Positions 35,901 through 44,697 of a stretch of DNA of 64,000 bases are shown here, piece after piece. A program made the translations under genes and the position numbers. Every line of letters starts with the position of its first letter. The first letter of the stretch is position 1. Source of the DNA: Henckelia pumila (lineage: Eukaryota; Streptophyta; Magnoliopsida; Lamiales; Gesneriaceae); assembly GCF_033568475.1 (NCBI RefSeq), contig NC_133120.1, positions 85,392,151 to 85,456,150 of the forward strand. Direction: 5' to 3'. Below the pieces are notes generated by a model. It worked only from the letters and a program-made list of their open reading frames with translations, made no database searches and was not told the origin of the DNA.

Positions 35901-37376
35901 GATAAGGTAGCCTTCCCCGCCAGACTCCAGAGCTCGACAGGCTCTCAAAGCTGATACCAAAGGCATCGGGGGTCGCGCTCCCTCACCATAGAAAAACCAA
36001 CTCTCACTCCCTTCCGGATGAAAGCGTACTAATCTCTGATAGCAGTCCACTGAAGCTCGATAGGTAGTCAGCACATCTATTCCCAGAATGCAATCAAAGT
36101 CGTCCATCGCCAGGACCATGAGATTCGCTAACAGAATGTTCCCTTCGAACTCTAAAGGGCAACCCATCACTAGACGCTTAGCCAAAGCAGATTGGTCCGT
36201 CGGAGTAGAAACAGACATCACTACGTCTAGTGCAATGCATGGTAACTTATGCCTCTTAACAAAACGTGCAGAAATGAAGGAATGAGATGCACCAGTGTCA
36301 ATAAGTACAAGAGCAGGTATACCATAAAGCATAAATGTACCTGCGATGACTTTCTCATTCTCCTCCACAGCCTGATCATGTCTCAGGGCAAACACCTGGC
36401 CAGAAGCTCGTGGCCTCAAATGAGAACTCCCAGCAGACTGTCCCTGCGACCTCTGCTGAACGGTGGCCTGAGAACCAGATCCTGAACCAGAACCAGAACC
36501 GCCTCCCCCAGACAGTGGACAATCCCTCCGGATATGACCAGTCTCTCCACAACGGAAACAAGCTCCAGAAGCTCTGCGGCACTTGTCGGATGGATGGTTC
36601 TTCCCACAGTGATCACACTTGTCCTTCTTACCGAAACGGACAACACCTCCCGAACCAGAGGAAGAAGTAGACCCGGACTTCTTGAATGACTGGGCACGGG
36701 GGGCCAAAAAACTAGCAGGTCTCAACTGAGAGAAAGACCTGTTCCGCCGAATGCTGTCCTCCGCCTGGTGACAACGGCTCACCAAACCCTCGTAGGACAT
36801 GTCGCCGCCAACCGCCACACGGTCATGGATCTCAGGGTTAAGGCCCTGAAGGAACAGATTATACTTCATCTCTGAGCTATCAGCAATCTCGGGGCAATAG
36901 GATAGCAGATCAAAGAACCTCTGCTGATACTCATCGATAGACATGGCTCCCTGTCGCAGACTCAGTAGCTCGCCTGCCTTCGACTGACGGAGTGCAGGAG
37001 GAAAATACCGCTTTTGGAAAGCTGTGCGAAACTCGGCCCAGGTGGCCACTCCTCTCGCCGCAACAAAAGGTGCAGAAGTAAACCTCCACCACCTGCGCGC
37101 ACGCCCATCCAGAAGATAGCCAAGGGTCTCCACCTTCTGCTCATCGGTGCATTGGAAAGTCTGAAAAGTCGTCTCCATGCGGTCTAACCAGTTCTCCGCA
37201 TCCTCCGGAGACTCACCTCCAACTAAGGGCTTAGGACCCATAGCTAAGAATCGACGCACAGTGAAACGCTCGTCGTCATGGTGACGATGACGCCGTTCTC
37301 GACGAGGCTCCCGGTCGGCATCACCCCAACGCCCACCAACACTGCCATGAGAACTCTGGTCGTCACGATTTGACAT
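32961..37376 (-). CDS. Gypsy-2 gag-pol polyprotein, intact
   Basis: 1471 aa in a single frame from ATG 37376. Order: charged Arg/His-rich N-terminus; gag core ([40 protein letters not shown]); zinc knuckle [14 protein letters not shown]; protease [14 protein letters not shown] with FIDDILVYS; RNase H with [13 protein letters not shown]; integrase with [33 protein letters not shown] and [20 protein letters not shown] ([15 protein letters not shown]); chromodomain-like C-terminus ([19 protein letters not shown]). All motifs are intact and no stop or frameshift is seen. A strong acceptor-like TTTTTGTAG immediately precedes the ATG. Confidence 0.97.
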   Translation of the reverse strand: MSNRDDQSSHGSVGGRWGDADREPRRERRHRHHDDERFTVRRFLAMGPKPLVGGESPEDAENWLDRMETTFQTFQCTDEQKVETLGYLLDGRARRWWRFTSAPFVAARGVATWAEFRTAFQKRYFPPALRQSKAGELLSLRQGAMSIDEYQQRFFDLLSYCPEIADSSEMKYNLFLQGLNPEIHDRVAVGGDMSYEGLVSRCHQAEDSIRRNRSFSQLRPASFLAPRAQSFKKSGSTSSSGSGGVVRFGKKDKCDHCGKNHPSDKCRRASGACFRCGETGHIRRDCPLSGGGGSGSGSGSGSQATVQQRSQGQSAGSSHLRPRASGQVFALRHDQAVEENEKVIAGTFMLYGIPALVLIDTGASHSFISARFVKRHKLPCIALDVVMSVSTPTDQSALAKRLVMGCPLEFEGNILLANLMVLAMDDFDCILGIDVLTTYRASVDCYQRLVRFHPEGSESWFFYGEGARPPMPLVSALRACRALESGGEGYLIYAVDLSAESIGIESIPVVDEFPDVFPDEIPGFPPAREVEFGIELMPGTSPISRAPYRLAPSEMRELKNQLQDLLDKGYIRPSVSPWGAPVLFVKKKDGSMRLCIDYRQLNRVTVKNKYPLPRIDDLFDQLQGTSVYSKIDLRSGYHQLRVRDQDVAKTAFRTRYGHYEFLVMPFGLTNAPAIFMDLMNRVFREYLDKFVVVFIDDILVYSRNAEEHVSHLRLVLQTLRDEQLYAKLSKCEFWMDRVVFLGHIISREGISVDPSKIEAVLNWSRPTTVAEIRSFLGLAGYYRRFILNFSQLARPLTQLTRKGVDFEWSSECEENFRELRRRLTSAPVLALPSGSGGYVVYTDASLQGLGCVLTQNGHVIAYASRQLKLHEDNYPVHDLELAAIVFALKIWRHYLYGEKFEIFTDHKSLKYLFTQAELNMRQRRWMDLLKDYDCEIKYHPGAANLTADALSRKVRLSALQTCSMSSAISDCCTSGYTFKHKKGMQSIQMFAILSEPALYSRIRDAQMSDSKTQRLARLANEGSSSGFHYQSDGFLCLSGRLVIPQDEELREEILSQAHRTKLSIHPGSNKMYKDLRTRFWWKGMKRSVYQFVSRCLVCQQVKAEHRRPGGLLHSLPIPEWKWEFITMDFVTHLPVSPRNCDAIWVVVDRLTKSAYFIAYSREYSVDRMARMYIQEIVRLHGVPVSIVSDRDPGFTSRFWGSVQRAMGTTLSLSTAYHSETDGQSERTIRTLEDMLRACVLDFGSAWQDHLPLIEFAYNNSYHTSIGMAPFEALYGRRCRTPLFWEEVGERQAEGPEFIQQAIDIVDQIKKRIKTAQDRQASYANIKRRPLQFEVGEKVFLRVSSFRKILRFGLKGKLSPRFIGPFEVLESIGDLAYRLALPPHLSSIHDVFHVSLLRRYVADESHILQRSEVQVDKDLTYVEKPLRILDYKDKVLRNKVIPLVLVQWQRRGTEEATWELEDRMRKDHPELF

Positions 37377-37425
37377 CTACAAAAATACCTCAAGATGAGA
37401 CTAAATCCCAAGAAATCTTTTGCAT

Positions 37426-37437
37426 GCTCTGATACCA
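37426..37437 (-). promoter_or_regulatory. Gypsy-2 primer-binding site
   Basis: Minus strand TGGTATCAGAGC, a perfect initiator tRNA-Met site four bases from the 5' LTR end. Confidence 0.92.
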
Positions 37438-37441
37438 TAAA

Positions 37442-38779
37442 TGTAGTGACCCTTACCCAGATCACCTACTAAACAGAACTTAGGCATGCAATTAACTTAA
37501 TAAAACAGATATCAGAATAAAACTGCGGAAACCAATAACATTATACAATCCCAAGAAAAGGAATCTGTAATTATCCAATAATATACAACCAAATCGAATA
37601 GCTGTATAAACCCAAACAACAGTAATAAAGCCTAGACGAAGCTCCAGCTGGCCAACCACTGACTAGCCCTCCTGGATCCACCCTCCTCGTCCAATCGCAA
37701 ACCTGCCCCATGGAATAGGGTGTCCAGAAAATACAGAGTACGAGACGTGAGCATAAAACGCTCAGTGCAAGAGTATGAGTATACATGCATGCAAAGTGAA
37801 CTCCCTATAGACTCGAGGTCAAGGATCAGATAACAGAGACAGACCGGGCCCTGGTATGTAGCACGCTGTGCCGTCGCTTCAGGAGGTGGCTCCCATACCG
37901 AGATAACCGTGGAAACACCGGACCCAAATCGATGGAAGTCCATCCACTAACAGGATAGGGTACAACCCTACTAACAGACATCTCGAAGGAGATACAGCAA
38001 GATGCAAATGAATGCAGCATAATATCATGGCATATAAATCATGCAGTCACATAATACATGCATACTCAGTCAGGATATCTCGAACAGTACTTTCGTACCT
38101 CAAATACCAGGTAGGCACTACCAGCTCTAAGTCCAAGCCTAAAGTCCGCCTACACAGCGAAATGATACTACTATCATTACAGTGCTCTAAAAGCCTTAAC
38201 TAAGCTATTGCATACTCCTAAATATTTATAGGAAGCAAAAGCTATACCTTCGTCCGTCGTTAGCCCTTTGATGTCGATGCCTCCAGAATTTGGGCACAAC
38301 TCCGCTACGACTATCGAACGCCTCTCCGACCTCCGGACCAAGCCTAAGAAGACTAGAACAGCTCGAATATGACTAGAAATAGAGAGGAAATCCGGAATTG
38401 GCAAGGAGAAATGAAGTCTCGGCCTTCTATTTATAGACAACGATCGGAGCCTCCGATCCTCGATCGGAACGTCCGAACCTCGATCGGAACGTCCGATCCT
38501 GCCATCGGAGCTTCCGAAGATCCTGATCTGCCACGTGTCAAAATATCACTTGATGACTCCGGATAGGGGTGATCGGAGCCTCCGGTCCTGATCGGAGCTT
38601 CCGATCCAACCACACGTCATGGATGACGTAATATCATCGGTGCCTCCGATCCTCATCGGAGCTTCCGATCCCGATCGGAGTATCCGATCGTCCCTTCGGA
38701 GCTTCCGATCCGTCCAATCCCCAATTTATTTAATTAGCATTAATCCTTTAATTACTCAATTAGGGTTCGGGCTACTACA
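37442..38779 (-). repeat. Gypsy-2 5' LTR
   Basis: 1338 bp. From the minus-strand 5' end: palindrome array (38440-38715), TATA box CTATAAATAG (38427-38436), the block CGACGGACGAAGGTAT, then ATTCCATGGGGCAGGT (about 37700-37715), a donor-like block shared with Gypsy-4. Confidence 0.95.
38440..38715 (-). repeat. array of GATCGGA...TCCGATC palindromes upstream of the Gypsy-2 TATA box
   Basis: About nine imperfect palindromes such as ATCGGAGCTTCCGAT, ATCGGAGCCTCCGAT and ATCGGAACGTCCGAT at irregular spacing. The 3' LTR copy (32505-32755) has one unit fewer. Confidence 0.85.
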
Positions 38780-40478
38780 GTTCAAGGCTGGGATCGAGAT
38801 GGGTCTTGGGAGTCGGCAGTTTAGGGTTTGGTGGAAGGGAGGCTCGACTGGTCATGCTAGGCCATGACTCAGCCGAGCCAAGGCTGGGTTTGAACCGGCA
38901 GGACCCTCGGAAGGTCCTGCCGGCGGAAGTCCGGCCAGTGGTGGCCGGACCGGGGCAGCAGCAGCCATGGAATGGCTGCTGCCTGCCGTAGCCGAGAGGA
39001 TGAGAGGGGTTGGGATCGGGTTAGGTGTTAGGTTGGGTTCCCGGGTCGGGTTGGGGCCTGGGTTGGGTCAGTAGGGTCATGGGTCGGGTCAGGTCGGTTC
39101 GGGTCCGGGTTAGGTGGGCCGGGCTCGAGTATTTTTAATTTTTAAATATATTATGTTTTAATTGGTTTTGGGCCAATTAATTTGAAATAAAATTATTTGG
39201 GCTTTCAAATAATTTTATTTGGGCTTTCAAAATTATTTTTAAGTTAGCCCAATGATTTTTATGTGCTCGTGAGCCCATATGAATTTTTGGGTCAGTCAGT
39301 GATTTTATGGGCCAGTCAATGAATTTTTATGAATTAATTAGTTTATGGGCCTAAATATTTTTATTTAAGCCCAAAAACATTTAAGTACTTTATTTTAGTA
39401 AAAATTATAATTTTTAAAATTATTTATTTAATTATGGGCTTTAAGTTAGTTAATGGGCTTTAAGTCAGTTAAGGGGTTTAGTAGAGAGACCAGCAGTCTG
39501 GACCAACCCATGAAAAATAAATAAGTTCGAAATATATATTTAATTATTTTTATGCATGAAGTCTATTTTAAGTATATTATGAAAAATTAATTAAATATAT
39601 ATTACGGACATATTTTCAGTGCATGCATTCATGAAATTTTTTATGTATATAATTATGTAAATGATGAGCAATAAAATATTTTGGTAGAAATTGAAGTATG
39701 TGTGACATAGGGGTGGTTTTCCACCATATGATTCGGTAGTTTTACTACCATAGGGGTGGTTATCCACCATATGATTCGGTAGTTTACTACCATAGGAGGT
39801 GATTTATCACCGCCATCGTACGTTGGTTTATGAGACTGATCAGTCGACACATGAGCATCACACTTATGGATAGGACCATCTTCAGGTTTCAAAAGCATTG
39901 CTCAATTATGTTATATATGATAAAGAAATAATATGTTTATGATTATGGTTATGATTCAGTTTATGATTCAGCAGTTTTATTATGTGATGAAAATATTTCC
40001 ATGCATGCTCATGTACATGTATATGTATTAGTAATTATGTGATGCATTATTTTTAACCTTGTTATAAAGGATTAGACATGTTGAGCCCATAGGCTCACTA
40101 CGCTTATATGGTGCAGGTGAGACAGATGACTTTTATGTAGCTCCTACCGGTGGTGAGGACGTATGAGCTCACGGAGCAGTGGACCCCGTGACTGTCGCAG
40201 ATTTTAGTTGATGTTTAAGAAACATTTATTTTATTATGCTGAGTTTTTAAACAAGTTCTTCTTTTTATTATTTTAATTATGAGAATGTTGAATTATCAAA
40301 CTTAGTATTTTTAGTTCTTGCATAAGGATATTTTCAGCAATTAATTAAGTTATTTTTTTTTATGTAGTAAAATTATTTCTTTTATGTTTATATATATATG
40401 TATGTGCGTATATGTATAGTATTATTTATAGATTATTAAAAAAAAAAAATTCCGCATTTATTAGCATTAGGCGTTTCA
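38780..40478 (+). repeat. Gypsy-1 3' LTR, right part
   Basis: Resumes after the duplicated gttca (38780-38784) and continues to GCGTTTCA. It repeats the GGGT-rich tract, TGGGCY cluster, tandem repeat and donor-like ATATGGTGCAG|GTGAGA of the 5' LTR. Confidence 0.95.
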
Positions 40479-40617
40479 CAACCAGTCGTTCTCTACAAAT
40501 TTTTACAGATTTAAGACCATGACTTCAGATATGCTTTCGCTTTAAGTTTTTTAGATTAATCTTAATGATTTGCATGACGATTCTGGCTATAATTTTATAA
40601 ATTTAATATTTCCAACA
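40479..40617 (+). repeat. Copia 3' LTR, right part
   Basis: Begins with the duplicated caacc target site (40479-40483), then completes the LTR to TTTCCAACA. The LTR ATG/donor is mutated here (ATGACTTCAGATATGC), so the donor GT is lost in this copy. Confidence 0.95.
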
Positions 40618-40622
40618 TGAAC

Positions 40623-40855
40623 TACATGGATTTACTTAGATGTATCATAGCTCTTTGATTGTTACACCTCAAGTAACAGTCAAGGCGTAGCATGTAATGA
40701 TATTACAAACAGCACCTAGCGAAGTCAACGATTTTCAAAATTGAATGCCCAAAAAAATATCTATCCCAAACGTCTTTATGAATTATGGCATCAAAATAAG
40801 GGAAAGCACACTTCACTCCATCTCCCCTCTTTCCATCCAGCAACAAACAGCGAGC
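40623..40855 (+). promoter_or_regulatory. residual proximal promoter/5' UTR of the dioxygenase gene
   Basis: Only 233 bp lie between the Copia TSD and the ATG. No clear TATA box is visible in them. An upstream in-frame ATG at 40745 lies here and is judged to be leader. Confidence 0.45.
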
Positions 40856-42289
40856 ATGTCATCGGAATTCGACCGAACCCGCGAGCTAAAAAAGTTCGAC
40901 GACACAAAATCGGGTGTCAAGGGACTAGTCGATGCAGGACTCGTCACACTCCCTCCAATATTCCTTCTTCCAAACGGCCACACCATCCACAAGTCAAACA
41001 AGAACACGGATTTCATCATTCCTGTCATTGATCTTGGAGGAATCGAGAATGATCGAACCTTGCACGAGGATGTCGTAGCAAATATCAGGCGGGCATCGGA
41101 GACTTGTGGGTTTTTTCAAATACTGAATCATGGGATCCCCTTGGGTGTACTGGAGGAGATGCTTTCCGGGGTGAGGAGATTCTTTGAGCAAGATACGGAA
41201 ATCAAGAAACCATTTTACACGCGTGATGGCACGAGAAAATTCGTGTATAATAGTAATTTTGACCTGTATACTGCAGCCGCGGCGAACTGGAGGGATACTT
41301 TTTTCTGTTTCATGGCTCCAAATCCGCCGGAGGAAGAAGATTTGCCGGCTGCGTGCAGGTATGAGGAGTACTCGTAGTTTGTAGTTGAGTTAGCAAATAT
41401 TAATGTACATATGCGTAAATGTTTTGGTGAATTTCCCAGTATCTATTAGATTAGCTAGTTACAGAATTTTGTAAGAGTCCAAGACACAAATTTCAACCTC
41501 ATATATAATCGATTAACTTAGCTTCTGATATCACGAATTCAAATCCAATCCATCAAATTTTGGTGCAGAAATACATAGTTAGTCTTATTATTCTTGCTAC
41601 TTTCCAAGGTAATAGTCGGATTCATTTACAGAGACATACAAATCGAGTATTCAAAACATGTGATGAGCCTAGGATTCCGATTATTCGCGCTACTCTCCGA
41701 GGCTCTTGGTCTCGAATCAGGTCGTTTAACAGAAATGGAATGTGCAAATGGTCTCACATTTATAGGCCACTACTATCCAGCATGTCCACAGCCAGAATTG
41801 ACCTTGGGAGCAAGCAAACATACAGATGATGGGTTCCTCACTGTTCTTTTACAAGACCAAATTGGTGGCCTTCAGATTTTGGTTGAGAATCAATGGATTG
41901 ATATTCCTGCTGTGCCCGGTGCATTAGTGATTAATATTGGAGATCTGTTGCAGGTAATATAATCTCTTCTTATCAGGTAATCTCCTATATCGCATATACT
42001 GGATAGATTAATGGTTCTTGAACTTTTCTGTACACAGCTTGTATCAAATGACAAATTCAAAAGCGTGGAGCACAGAGTGGTAGCGAATCGTCAAGGTCCG
42101 CGAGTATCGGTGGCCTGTTTCTTTAGCACATCTTTCAGGCCATCCTCAAAGGTGTATGGTCCAATACAGGATTTGGTATCCGAAGTTGATCCACCAAAGT
42201 ATAGGGAAACTACGGTGCAGGAGTATGTTTCTTACTCTTTTTCCAAAGGTCTTGACGGTATTTCTCCCTTGCTCCATTTCAAGATCTAA
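40856..42289 (+). CDS. 2-oxoglutarate/Fe(II)-dependent dioxygenase, ACC-oxidase-homolog type
   Basis: Three exons: 40856-41358, 41632-41953, 42038-42289 (1077 nt, 358 aa plus stop), with GT-AG introns in the family's usual positions. The start gives [20 protein letters not shown], matching the typical beginning E(Y/F)DR..ELK.FDDTK.GVKGLVD. An in-frame ATG at 40745 would add 37 low-complexity residues and is less likely. The DIOX_N domain spans residues 60-170 ([25 protein letters not shown]). The catalytic domain has the iron triad in [13 protein letters not shown] and VEHRVVAN, and the 2-oxoglutarate arginine in RVSVACFF. The family acts on small specialised metabolites in the cytosol; the substrate cannot be inferred. 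All catalytic residues are intact. Confidence 0.93.
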
Positions 42290-42414
42290 GCTTGACACTC
42301 GGAGCTAACATATCTAGAAGTTGAATTTGATCAGAATTATATACTGTGTTTCTTGACTTTAAAGTTTATGCATTTTTATCGTTATTGTATATTTGGTGAA
42401 AAAATTCCATTTGA

Positions 42415-42520
42415 TTCCAAACGACAAGTTCGAACACAACAACAACAAAAGTGATATACAACTAAATGGCGCTGGTCCAAGAGTAGTACCAAGCCTACCA
42501 GTGGCGTGTTCTTAATTTTA
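42415..42520 (+). pseudogene. fragment of a second dioxygenase exon 3
   Basis: Translation gives PNDKFE and, after a scrambled stretch, NGAGPRV and PVACS, resembling [20 protein letters not shown] and SVACF of the intact gene just upstream. A CAA-rich insertion (AACAACAACAA) separates the two. It looks like a decayed tandem-duplicate tail. Confidence 0.45.
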
Positions 42521-43057
42521 CTGGTGTACGTCTATTGTCTATCGTAGCATCTTCTAGTTCCAAATAAATAACAAAATATTGTAGCACCATCGAAATTGTA
42601 TATGGATCAAATTATTCTCATAACTATAAAAAAATATTACAATCAAATAGATTTGGAGAAACTTGTAATTCATGACGTGTTATCTAATGAACGGTGTGTT
42701 TATTTTTTAAAAAAAAAAAAAAATTACGATCAAATATATACACACACGTTCGCCCCTTGCTCTACATCAATGTCTTATCTGCGTCATCTTCATCTAAGTT
42801 CACAGCACTAACCATCTCCACTCCTTCAATTTGTGGCCCTTGTTTCCATTCTTGCCATTTTCATATCACAAATCAATGTCACCCCCACCCCTTAAACTAA
42901 CCCATTATTTTTTAACTTGTTTAATTTAAGCACGCGACTCAACGCAAGTGTGCACAAATTAGTCTAAAGAAACATAGCTGAATAATAATAATAATAATAA
43001 TAACAACTATACTTTAAGAATTTGAAGAGCATAGTTATATATTAATTAAATGGATGT
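42521..43057 (+). other. gene-free stretch including a truncated duplicate of 61096-61293
   Basis: Bases about 42801-43057 resemble 61096-61293 (shared CTCCTTCAATTTGTGG, TATCACAAATCAAT, AATTTGAAG.GCATAGT.ATATAT) including the leader and first codons of the small ORF at 61254. Here the ATG is not kept and TAA occurs early. The copy is cut by Gypsy-3. An (AAT)n microsatellite lies at 42981-43003. Confidence 0.6.
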
Positions 43058-44697
43058 TGTCACGCCCCGAGACCGAGACGGGCCACCGGCGTTGTTTCAA
43101 ATTCATACAAATTATAAAACAACCAGTCTCGTAGTACAGTATAAACCAAACCAGTCTATTTTCATAAATAAACTTCAAAACATTGTCTTACAACTCGATA
43201 AATCCAAAATAACAAAACCAATGCGAAAGCGTCTAAAAACTTAATAACAAAATATTAATGCAAAAATCCCAATAATAAAAATAACAAAATTTAGTCTTAA
43301 TATTCCTCTATCACCATCCCCAAAACATGTCTTATTCACGATCCTCTAAATCGTCATCTTCATCATCTGGAAGGGAAAAAGTAAGGGGTGAGTGTTTTGG
43401 GAAACACTCAGCAAGTAGGGGCCGATCGTTCATACCAAAATATGCATATATATTTATTTCAAAACTCATGGCATAATTCAAATCATAAACATTCATATCA
43501 TGTCTTAACATAACATGGCATAAACAACATCATAACATATTTGACATGATATAACATAATTTTTGACAAGACACTGAAATTCATCTCATTATTCGTGGCT
43601 AACTGATCAGTCCCCTATATGTAATCCCTCTAAGGGGTGAGGTCATAGAACGGTTATTATACCCACCGTATCAGGGCCATAACATAACATGGTTCGGAAA
43701 TTTCCTTTCCACTCCTAACTCGAGTCATAACAGTGTCAAAACATATTTTCAACAAATCATAATCATGAACAATATTAAATAACAAAATTCCAACGATTAA
43801 CATGAGCGATCGAATTTTGTAAAACATACATATAATTTTAAAACATAAGCCCACTTACCGTTATAATTTGCGAGATCAAATATTGTATTATATGCGAAGC
43901 TTTGGGCGAAAAACTTCAACAGCGAAACTTGAAATTTCCGATTTGCTTCTTCGGGAATTGGCAGGCTAGTGGACCAAATTCTTAATAATAAATCCTCCCA
44001 ATTTCCTAATCAAAATCACGTGTGAGTGGGGTAAAAGAATTGGTCCACATCTTTGCACCAAACACAACCACAATCTTCTCGAAACTTTTGAAAGTTTGGT
44101 GACTCACCTTGAATCGAGACTGGCCAAATAAGATCGGACAAAACTTGAGCAGTTTCCTTCTCCTAAAACCTTAGTCTTACCCTTCGAAAACAAGGAGAGA
44201 ATCAGTAAAAATATTGAGCCACCATTTTCGAAACTGGGCAGAGAAGAGAATCACCTTACCGACTCGAGTTGTTCCAGATGTGTATCAACTTCGGCAGCGG
44301 TAGAACCTTGAAAATTCAGCAGCTATGACGTTCGAATTTCCAGCGACTACGGCGTTCGACTTCGAGCAGTCTCGATGTGAAACTGTTCAGATACTATGGC
44401 TCGAGAACTTTCAGCCGCAGGTAAAATTTTTGAGAGACTGTGGGAGGTTTCGGGAGGTGTATAGCCGAGAGAAAAAGTGCTGAAGAGAGTCTGTTCTTGC
44501 ACTTAAATAGAAGGCTCAATATCGGCTCTAAATCCCGAGTCTTGAGGGAGAGAAAATTCTGTTTCCATAAACTTTGATTCGGTTTCTGCCAATACAAGAT
44601 TTGTGTCCAAAATCTCGGTCATCAGATCTTGGAAAAAGGTAAGAAGAGATCTTTCCATATTAGCGTAATCTTGCCGACTAAGTTTCGGGATTTCACA
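43058..44697 (-). repeat. Gypsy-3 3' LTR
   Basis: On the minus strand TGTGAAATCCC...GGGCGTGACA. A TATA-like CTATTTAAG lies near 44503-44511. The pol stop codon falls inside this LTR (44693-44695). Confidence 0.95.

Larger units (their letters stand above)
31506..38779 (-). mobile_element. Gypsy-2, intact chromovirus-type Ty3/gypsy element
   Basis: 7274 bp on the minus strand, flanked by TSD gttca (31501-31505, 38780-38784). The LTRs (31506-32825, 1320 bp; 37442-38779, 1338 bp) differ at only about six positions plus one repeat-unit indel of about 18 bp. PBS, polypurine tract and one uninterrupted 1471-aa gag-pol ORF are all present. It is the youngest and most complete element in the window. 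Confidence 0.97.
18636..40478 (+). mobile_element. Gypsy-1, chromovirus-type Ty3/gypsy element with duplicated gag-pol
   Basis: Bounded by TGTAACACCC and GCGTTTCA and flanked by TSD caacc (18631-18635, 40479-40483). The 5' LTR is 18636-21307 (2672 bp). The 3' LTR is 30531-31505 plus 38785-40478 (2669 bp), split by Gypsy-2. PBS at 21310-21321, polypurine tract at 30517-30529. The internal region carries two tandem gag-pol copies with no LTR between them. Long LTRs and a C-terminal chromodomain-like region after integrase suggest the Tekay/Del chromovirus clade. Confidence 0.95.
12124..40617 (+). mobile_element. Ty1/copia LTR retrotransposon (with nested elements)
   Basis: Complete element bounded by TGTTAGATCA and ATTTCCAACA termini. 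The 5-bp TSD tgaac is present on both sides (12119-12123 and 40618-40622) although the sides are now 28.5 kb apart. The 5' LTR is 12124-12610 (487 bp). The 3' LTR is 18283-18635 plus 40484-40617 (353+134=487 bp), split by Gypsy-1. By eye the LTRs differ at about 20 positions (about 4%), nearly all transitions, so this is an older insertion than Gypsy-2. The host polyprotein region is broken. It lies between the HRLI gene and the dioxygenase gene, with its 3' end 238 bp before the dioxygenase ATG. Confidence 0.96.

Noticed and set aside
38440-38715. CRISPR-like regularly spaced repeats
   Set aside because: The palindromes are irregularly spaced and variable, lie in a plant LTR next to a TATA box and have no cas genes.
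40745-40855. N-terminal extension of the dioxygenase from ATG 40745
   Set aside because: It lacks resemblance to family N-termini; the typical start motif begins at 40856.
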